Shown in pieces: positions 58,282 through 64,000 of a stretch of DNA of 64,000 nucleotides. A program made the position numbers and the translations under genes. Every line of letters starts with the position of its first letter. Position 1 is the first letter of the stretch. Under the pieces are notes generated by a model. That model was not told the origin of the DNA. It saw nothing but the letters and a program-made list of their open reading frames with translations, and searched no databases. The DNA is from Burkholderia gladioli (GTDB taxonomy: Bacteria; Pseudomonadota; Gammaproteobacteria; Burkholderiales; Burkholderiaceae): positions 3,472,001 to 3,536,000 of the forward strand of contig NZ_CP009323.1 of NCBI RefSeq assembly GCF_000959725.1. Reading direction: 5' to 3'.

Positions 58282-59238
58282 ATGGACTTCCAGATTCGCC
58301 GCCGTGTTCTCGCCGCCGCGCTCGCCGGCGCCGCCATTGCCGTCGCGCCGCTCGGCGCCCATGCGCAAGCCGCCCACAAGCCCAAGGTCGCGCTGGTGAT
58401 GAAGTCGCTCGCCAACGAGTTCTTCCTGACCATGGAGAACGGCGCGAAGGAATACCAGCAGCACAACCCGGCGATGTTCGACCTGGTCACCAACGGCATC
58501 AAGGACGAGACCGACACCGCCAACCAGATCCGCATCGTCGAGCAGATGATCGTCTCCAAGGTCGATGCGATCGTGCTCGCGCCGGCCGATTCGAAGGCGC
58601 TGGTGCCGGTGGTCAAGAAGGCCGTCGACGCCGGCATCATCGTGATCAACATCGACAACCGGCTCGATCCGGACGTGCTGAAGTCGAAGAACCTCAACGT
58701 GCCCTTCGTCGGCCCCGACAACCGCAAGGGCGCCCGCAAGATCGGCGACTACCTCGCCAAGAACCTGAAGGCCGGCGACGAGGTCGGCATCATCGAGGGC
58801 GTGTCGACCACCACCAACGCGCAGCAGCGCACCGCTGGCTTCCAGGACGCGATGAAGGCGGTGGGCGCCAAGGTGGTCTCGCTGCAGTCGGGCGAGTGGG
58901 AGATCGACAAGGGCAACGCGGTGGCCTCGGCCATGCTCAACGAGTACCCGAACCTGAAGGCGCTGCTGTGCGGCAACGACAGCATGGCGATCGGCGCGGT
59001 CTCGGCGGTGCGCGCGGCCGGCAAGGCCGGCAAGGTCTACGTGGTCGGCTACGACAACATCAACGCGATCAAGCCGATGCTGCAGGACGGCCGCGTGCTC
59101 GCCACGGCCGACCAGTACGCGGCCAAGCAGGCGGTGTTCGGCATCGACACGGCGCTCAAGGCGATCGCCGAGCACAAGAAGCAGGCCGAGCTGTCGGGCA
59201 CGGTCGAGACGCCGGTCGACCTGGTCGTCAAGAAGTAA
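58282..59238 (+). CDS. rbsB: Periplasmic ribose-binding protein
   Basis: 318 residues with a signal peptide ending Ala-His-Ala-Gln near residue 29. Type I sugar-binding fold with Ala-Leu-Val-Met-Lys-Ser-Leu-Ala-Asn-Glu-Phe-Phe and Asp-Asn-Ile-Asn-Ala. GAGGAG before the ATG. Ribose is assigned from the linked rbsK and rbsR. Confidence 0.88.
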   Translation: MDFQIRRRVLAAALAGAAIAVAPLGAHAQAAHKPKVALVMKSLANEFFLTMENGAKEYQQHNPAMFDLVTNGIKDETDTANQIRIVEQMIVSKVDAIVLAPADSKALVPVVKKAVDAGIIVINIDNRLDPDVLKSKNLNVPFVGPDNRKGARKIGDYLAKNLKAGDEVGIIEGVSTTTNAQQRTAGFQDAMKAVGAKVVSLQSGEWEIDKGNAVASAMLNEYPNLKALLCGNDSMAIGAVSAVRAAGKAGKVYVVGYDNINAIKPMLQDGRVLATADQYAAKQAVFGIDTALKAIAEHKKQAELSGTVETPVDLVVKK

Positions 59239-60855
59239 GTGACCCGCATGGCGACGATTCCCAGCGGCGCGGCATCCCCGGCCGCGCCGGTGCTCGAGGT
59301 CGAGGGCGTCGGCAAGACCTACGCCGAGCCGGTGCTGGCCGGCGTCTCGCTCGCGCTGCACGCGGGCGAGGCGCTGGCCCTGACGGGCGAGAACGGTGCG
59401 GGCAAGAGCACCCTGTCGAAGATCGTCGGTGGGCTGGTCACGCCCACCGGCGGCCGCTTGCGGCTGGCCGGCGCCGCCTATGCGCCGGCCAGCCGCAACG
59501 AGGCGGAAGCGCTCGGGGTCCGCATGGTGATGCAGGAGCTGAACCTGCTGCCCACCCTGACGGTGGCCGAGAACCTGTTCCTCAACCGCCTGCCGCGCCG
59601 CTTCGGCGTGATCGACCGCGGCCGGCTGCGCGCCGACGCGCGCGAGGCGATGGCGCGCGTCGGGCTCGACGCGATCGATCCCGACACGCCGGTGGGCGCG
59701 CTCGGCATCGGCCACCAGCAGATGGTCGAGATCGCGCGCAACCTGATCGGCGACTGCCGCGTGCTGATCCTCGACGAACCCACCGCGATGCTGACCGCGC
59801 GCGAGGTCGAGCTGCTGTTCGCGCAGATCGACCGCCTCAAGGCGCGCGGCGTGGCGCTGGTCTACATCTCGCACCGCCTCGAGGAGCTGGCGCGGGTGGC
59901 CGAGCGCGTGGCCGTGCTGCGCGACGGGCGGCTGGTCCATGTCGGGCCGATGGGCGAGGTCTCGAGCGAGCGGCTGGTGGCCCTGATGGCCGGGCGCGAG
60001 GTGGGCGAGCACATCGATCTCGGCGAGCGCCGGATCGGCGCGCCGCGCCTGGCGGTGGCCGGGCTCACGCGCGGCAGCGTGGTGCGCGACGTCTCCTTCG
60101 AGGTGCGCGCCGGCGAGATCTTCGGCATTTCCGGCCTGATCGGCGCCGGCCGCACCGAGCTGCTGCGGCTGATCTACGGCGCGGACCGCGCCGATAGCGG
60201 CACGGTGTCGATCGGCACGCCGCCGCGGCCGGTGAAGATCCAGTCGCCGTCCGACGCGGTGCGCCAGGGCATCGCGCTGATCACCGAGGACCGCAAGGGC
60301 GAGGGCCTGCTGCTGTCGCAGCCGATCGCCGCCAATGTCTCGCTCGGCCAGCTCGGCCGCATCTCGCGGGCCGGCGTGGTCGACACCGCGCGCGAGCACG
60401 CGCTCGCGCAGCGCCAGATCGACGCGATGCGGATCCGCACGCGCGGCCCGGCGCAGACGGTGGGCGAGCTCTCGGGCGGCAACCAGCAGAAGGTCGTGAT
60501 CGGCCGCTGGCTGGCCCACGACATGGCCGTGCTGCTGTTCGACGAACCCACCCGCGGCATCGACGTCGGCGCCAAGTTCGACATCTATGCGCTGATGGGC
60601 GCGCTGGCTCGCGAGGGCCGCGCGCTGGTGGTGGTGTCCAGCGACCTGCGCGAGCTGATGCTGATCTGCGATCGCATCGGCGTGATGTCGGCGGGGCGCA
60701 TGAGCGCCGTGTTCGAGCGCGGCGGCTGGACCCAGGACAGTCTGCTGGCCGCCGCCTTTGCCGGCTTCTCGCGCCGCGATGCCAGCGCCGCGCCCTTGCC
60801 GGCCGCAGGCCCGTCCTCCGGGGCGGGTGATTCGACCCCAGGAATTTCTTCATGA
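59239..60855 (+). CDS. rbsA: Ribose ABC transporter ATPase
   Basis: Two ATPase halves, each with Walker A/B: first Gly-Glu-Asn-Gly-Ala-Gly-Lys-Ser near 50; second half with the degenerate Gly-Leu-Ile-Gly-Ala-Gly-Arg-Thr, as usual in RbsA. Signature Leu-Ser-Gly-Gly-Asn-Gln-Gln in the second half. GTG at 59239 or ATG at 59248. Overlaps rbsC by four bases. Confidence 0.92.
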   Translation: MTRMATIPSGAASPAAPVLEVEGVGKTYAEPVLAGVSLALHAGEALALTGENGAGKSTLSKIVGGLVTPTGGRLRLAGAAYAPASRNEAEALGVRMVMQELNLLPTLTVAENLFLNRLPRRFGVIDRGRLRADAREAMARVGLDAIDPDTPVGALGIGHQQMVEIARNLIGDCRVLILDEPTAMLTAREVELLFAQIDRLKARGVALVYISHRLEELARVAERVAVLRDGRLVHVGPMGEVSSERLVALMAGREVGEHIDLGERRIGAPRLAVAGLTRGSVVRDVSFEVRAGEIFGISGLIGAGRTELLRLIYGADRADSGTVSIGTPPRPVKIQSPSDAVRQGIALITEDRKGEGLLLSQPIAANVSLGQLGRISRAGVVDTAREHALAQRQIDAMRIRTRGPAQTVGELSGGNQQKVVIGRWLAHDMAVLLFDEPTRGIDVGAKFDIYALMGALAREGRALVVVSSDLRELMLICDRIGVMSAGRMSAVFERGGWTQDSLLAAAFAGFSRRDASAAPLPAAGPSSGAGDSTPGISS

Positions 60856-61883
60856 ACGAACCCATCGTCCCCGGCCGCGAGACGGCCGATTCCACCCCGG
60901 CGGCCGCGCCCGACGCGGCCGCGCCGGCCGCCAAGCGCCTGTCCGGCACGCGCCTGGGCCTGTCCAACTACCTGGGCCTGGCCGGCGCGCTGATCGCGAT
61001 GATCGCGCTGTTCTCGGTGCTCAGCTCGCATTTCCTCACCTACGACACCTTCAGCACCATCGCCAACCAGATTCCCGACCTGGTGGTGATGTCGGTCGGC
61101 ATGACCTTCGTGCTGATCATCGCCGGCATCGACCTGTCGGTCGGCTCGGTGCTGGCGCTGGCGGCCTCCTTCGTCAGCGTGGCCGCCCTGAAATGGCACT
61201 GGGGGCCGCTGCCCTCGGCGCTGCTCGGGATCGCCGCGGCGGCCGTGACCGGCATGCTGACCGGCGCGGTCACGGTGGGCTGGCGGATTCCGTCCTTCAT
61301 CGTCTCGCTCGGCGTGCTGGAAGGCGCGCGCGGCCTGGCCTACCAGCTCACCAACTCGCGCACCGCCTATATCGGCGACGCCTTCGATTTCCTCTCCAAT
61401 CCGTTCGCGCTCGGCATCTCGCCGGCCTTCGTGATCGCCGTGCTGGTGATGATCGTGGCCCAGTTCGTGCTGACCCGCACCGTGTTCGGACGCTATCTGG
61501 TTGGTATCGGTACCAACGAAGAGGCGGTAAGGCTTGCCGGGGTGAACCCTCGTCCGTATAAAATCATTGTGTTTGCGTTGATGGGCGCGCTCGCGGGGCT
61601 TGCGGCGCTGTTCCAGATCTCGCGTCTCGAAGCGGCCGATCCGAATGCCGGCGTCGGGCTCGAACTGCAGGTCATCGCGGCCGTCGTGATCGGCGGCACG
61701 AGCCTGATGGGCGGGCGCGGCTCGGTGATCAGCACCTTCTTCGGCGTGTTGATCATCTCGGTGCTGGCCGCGGGGCTGGCGCAGATCGGCGCGAACGAAC
61801 CGACCAAGCGCATCATTACCGGGGCCGTGATCGTCGTTGCCGTCGTGCTCGACACCTATCGCAGCCGCCGCACGCGCACTTAA
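60852..61883 (+). CDS. rbsC: Ribose ABC transporter permease
   Basis: About eight to ten membrane segments; Gly-Ile-Asp-Leu-Ser-Val-Gly-Ser-Val-Leu-Ala-Leu and Gly-Thr-Asn-Glu-Glu-Ala-Val-Arg-Leu-Ala-Gly are RbsC signatures. The stretch 61498-61612 has clearly lower GC and different codons (AAA, ATT, TTT, TTG) than the rest of the gene, a sign of mosaic origin. Confidence 0.92.
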   Translation: MNEPIVPGRETADSTPAAAPDAAAPAAKRLSGTRLGLSNYLGLAGALIAMIALFSVLSSHFLTYDTFSTIANQIPDLVVMSVGMTFVLIIAGIDLSVGSVLALAASFVSVAALKWHWGPLPSALLGIAAAAVTGMLTGAVTVGWRIPSFIVSLGVLEGARGLAYQLTNSRTAYIGDAFDFLSNPFALGISPAFVIAVLVMIVAQFVLTRTVFGRYLVGIGTNEEAVRLAGVNPRPYKIIVFALMGALAGLAALFQISRLEAADPNAGVGLELQVIAAVVIGGTSLMGGRGSVISTFFGVLIISVLAAGLAQIGANEPTKRIITGAVIVVAVVLDTYRSRRTRT

Positions 61884-61905
61884 AGACAGACCAGAGGGAT
61901 TCAGA

Positions 61906-62955
61906 ATGGCGACGATCAAGGATGTGGCGGCCATGGCCGGCGTATCGTTCACGACGGTGTCGCACGTGGTGAACAATTCGCGGCCGGTGTCGGCCGACGT
62001 GAGGGCCAAGGTGGAGCGGGCGATCGTCCAGCTCAACTACGTCCCGTCGGCCGTGGCGCGATCCCTGAAGGCGCGCTCGACGGCCACCATCGGCCTGGTG
62101 GTGCCCAACAGCACCAACCCGTATTTCGCCGAACTGGCGCGCGGCATCGAGGACCAATGCGCGGCGCGCGGTTATTGCGTGTTCTTCTGCAATTCCGACG
62201 ACGATCCCATCAAGCAGCGAAACTATCTGCGCGTGCTGCAGGAAAAGCGCATCGACGGGCTGATCATCGCCTCGGCCGGCGAGGACACGGTGCTGGCACA
62301 GACCCTGGCCGATTCGCGCGAGCCGCTGGTGATCGTCGACCGCAATATCGAGGGGCTGTCCGCCGACCTGGTGCAGATCGACCACGAACGCGGCGCCTAC
62401 CTGGCCACGCGCCACCTGATCGAGCTCGGCCATTCGCGGATCGGCTGCATCACGGGCCCGGTCGACACGGCGGTGAGCGCGATGCGCGTGCACGGCTTCA
62501 TCCGCGCGATGGCCGAACGCGGCATCGACATCATCCCGGGCGCGATCGCCGAAAGCGACTTCTCCTGCCTGGGCGGCTATCGCGCGGCGGCCGAGCTGAT
62601 CGACGCGCTGCATCCCAGCGCGATCTTCGCCGGCAACGACCTGATGGGGATCGGCGCGCTGCGCGCGGCCGCCGAGCGCGGGCTGCGCGTGCCGACCGAC
62701 TGCTCGATCATCGGCTTCGACGACATCGAGATGTCGAGCTACACCTATCCGGCACTCTCCACGGTCGGCCAGTCGGTGCGTGCGCTCGGCGAGATCGCCG
62801 CGCAGACCCTGATCGAGCGGATCTCGGCGGGCGCCTCGGCGCCGGCCAAGCGTCGCCGCGTGGTGTCGCCGCGCCTGGTGCTGCGCGAATCGACCGCGCC
62901 CTATGGCGGCGCGTCCGGCGCCGTGCCAGCGGCGGCCGGCGGAGGGCAGGCATGA
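61906..62955 (+). CDS. rbsR: LacI-family repressor of the ribose operon
   Basis: N-terminal Thr-Ile-Lys-Asp-Val-Ala-Ala-Met-Ala-Gly-Val-Ser helix-turn-helix and Ala-Arg-Ser-Leu-Lys-Ala hinge; periplasmic-binding-like effector domain. Placed inside the rbs operon, overlapping rbsK; should bind GCAAACGTTTGC at 58215. Confidence 0.88.
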   Translation: MATIKDVAAMAGVSFTTVSHVVNNSRPVSADVRAKVERAIVQLNYVPSAVARSLKARSTATIGLVVPNSTNPYFAELARGIEDQCAARGYCVFFCNSDDDPIKQRNYLRVLQEKRIDGLIIASAGEDTVLAQTLADSREPLVIVDRNIEGLSADLVQIDHERGAYLATRHLIELGHSRIGCITGPVDTAVSAMRVHGFIRAMAERGIDIIPGAIAESDFSCLGGYRAAAELIDALHPSAIFAGNDLMGIGALRAAAERGLRVPTDCSIIGFDDIEMSSYTYPALSTVGQSVRALGEIAAQTLIERISAGASAPAKRRRVVSPRLVLRESTAPYGGASGAVPAAAGGGQA

Positions 62956-63893
62956 GCGGTACGCCGGTTTCGACCTCCGCGCGCGGAAACGTTGCCGTGG
63001 TCGGCAGCCTCAACATGGACCTGATCGTGCGCGCACCGCGCCTGCCCAAGCCGGGCGAGACGCTGAGCGGGCACGGTTACGCGCAGGCGGCGGGCGGCAA
63101 GGGCGGCAACCAGGCCGTGGCGGCCGCCAGGCTCGGCGCGCGCGTGACGATGCTCGGCTGCGTCGGCGACGACGCGAACGGCGCGGCCCTGCGCGGCGCG
63201 CTGGAGGCCGAGGGGATCGATTGCGCCGCGCTGGCGACCGCCCGCGAGGGCGTGGCCACCGGCGTGGCGCTGATCGTGGTGGACGACGCGAGCCAGAACG
63301 CGATCGTGATCGTGGCGGGCGGCAACGGCGAGGTGACGCCGGCCGGCATCGCCGGGCATGAGGCCATGATCGCGGCCGCCGACGTGCTGGTCTGCCAGCT
63401 CGAAACGCCGCTGCCGGCTGTGAAGGCCGCGCTCGAGGCGGGGCGCCGCCATGGCCGCGTGGTGGTGCTCAATCCAGCCCCCGTGCTCGGTCCCTTGCCG
63501 GACGGCTGGCTGCCGCTGGTCGACTGGCTGATCCCGAACGAGCTCGAGGCCGCCGCGCTGACGGGCATGACCATCGCGACGCCCGAGGATGCGCAGGCGG
63601 CGGCAGGGCAACTGCGGGAAGCCGGCGCGCGCAACGTGATCGTCACGCTCGGCGCGCAAGGCGCGTTCGCCGCGCTGGCGGACGGCACGGCGCGCCACTA
63701 TCCGGCCCCGAAGGTCGAGGCGGTCGACACCACGGCCGCCGGCGATACCTTCATCGGTGGCTTGTCGGCACGGCTGGCGTCGGGTGATGCGCCCGACGCG
63801 GCGATCCGTTTCGCCCAGCGGGCCGCCGCCCTGTCGGTGACGCGCGCGGGCGCCCAGCCCTCGATTCCGAGCTTCGCGGAAGTGCAGGGCTAG
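62952..63893 (+). CDS. rbsK: Ribokinase
   Basis: PfkB fold: Gly-Gly-Lys-Gly-Gly-Asn-Gln-Ala near 48-55, and Asp-Thr-Thr-Ala-Ala-Gly-Asp-Thr-Phe near 259-267 with the catalytic Asp. Makes ribose 5-phosphate from imported ribose. Last gene of the operon, followed by a terminator. Confidence 0.93.
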   Translation: MSGTPVSTSARGNVAVVGSLNMDLIVRAPRLPKPGETLSGHGYAQAAGGKGGNQAVAAARLGARVTMLGCVGDDANGAALRGALEAEGIDCAALATAREGVATGVALIVVDDASQNAIVIVAGGNGEVTPAGIAGHEAMIAAADVLVCQLETPLPAVKAALEAGRRHGRVVVLNPAPVLGPLPDGWLPLVDWLIPNELEAAALTGMTIATPEDAQAAAGQLREAGARNVIVTLGAQGAFAALADGTARHYPAPKVEAVDTTAAGDTFIGGLSARLASGDAPDAAIRFAQRAAALSVTRAGAQPSIPSFAEVQG

Positions 63894-63930
63894 CGCCGCC
63901 CGCATCGCTCGGCACAATGCCTGTTCCCGA

Positions 63931-63953
63931 ATCCGGCCTCGTGCCGGATTTTT
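63931..63953 (+). terminator. Terminator of the rbs operon
   Basis: ATCCGGC (63931-63937) pairs with GCCGGAT (63943-63949) followed by TTTT. Confidence 0.82.
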
Positions 63954-64000
63954 CATGGGCGCGACGATATTTATCGGGGCAGATCGCCGACACGCGTCCC

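Overview
The window is high-GC DNA from a Burkholderia-type betaproteobacterium. Host genes in the right third (dusA, a nodI/nodJ-type exporter, lexA, the sbp-cysTWA-cysB sulfate cluster and an rbsBACRK ribose cluster) have the codon use and order expected for that genus. Species cannot be fixed from this window alone.

Positions 1 to about 42,290 are most of a temperate prophage that ends at the 3' end of a minus-strand tRNA-His gene (42288-42364). The integrase end lies left of the window. Layout: (i) 1-3,490, lysis-lysogeny control. A short repressor without a self-cleavage domain (2781-3155, minus) faces a Cro-like gene (3240-3488). I find five copies of a 14-bp operator (ATAAC-N4-GTTAT): three between the repressor and cro, and two over a leftward promoter 2.6 kb away, with 23-24 bp spacing as in phage lambda OR/OL. 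A LexA box at 2502-2521 and another at 42134-42153 suggest induction through host LexA rather than repressor cleavage. (ii) 3,490-15,420, a tightly overlapping early operon: small regulators, a cytosine-C5 methyltransferase, a PD-(D/E)XK protein, an N4/N6 methyltransferase, a PAPS-reductase-like protein, a ParB-like protein, a replication initiator carrying 23-bp iterons (likely origin), many small recombination/accessory genes, and a Q-like late regulator. (iii) 15,420-42,210, the late operon: a promoter-terminator leader, a cos-like site, a lambda-type head module, a Mu-type contractile tail and baseplate (with a -1 frameshift in the tail chaperone), fibre and spike genes, then a lysis cassette with GH19 endolysin, holin candidate, two lipoproteins and a patatin-like lipase.

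Positions 42,288-64,000 are host chromosome: tRNA-His, dusA, a divergent HxlR regulator/thioesterase pair with paired operators, a zinc metallopeptidase, a permease, an ABC-2 exporter, a universal stress protein, lexA with two SOS boxes, sulfate uptake with CysB, and ribose uptake with its LacI-type repressor and ribokinase.

The most interesting points are the complete lambda-like operator architecture with a new operator sequence and a non-cleavable repressor wired to LexA; a conversion lipoprotein whose last residues match the end of the phage's own tape measure protein; iterons inside the initiator gene; repeated CGTTACACC sites at the terminase gene; and a DNA-modification cassette. All functional calls rest on recognised motifs and context; no database search was possible.
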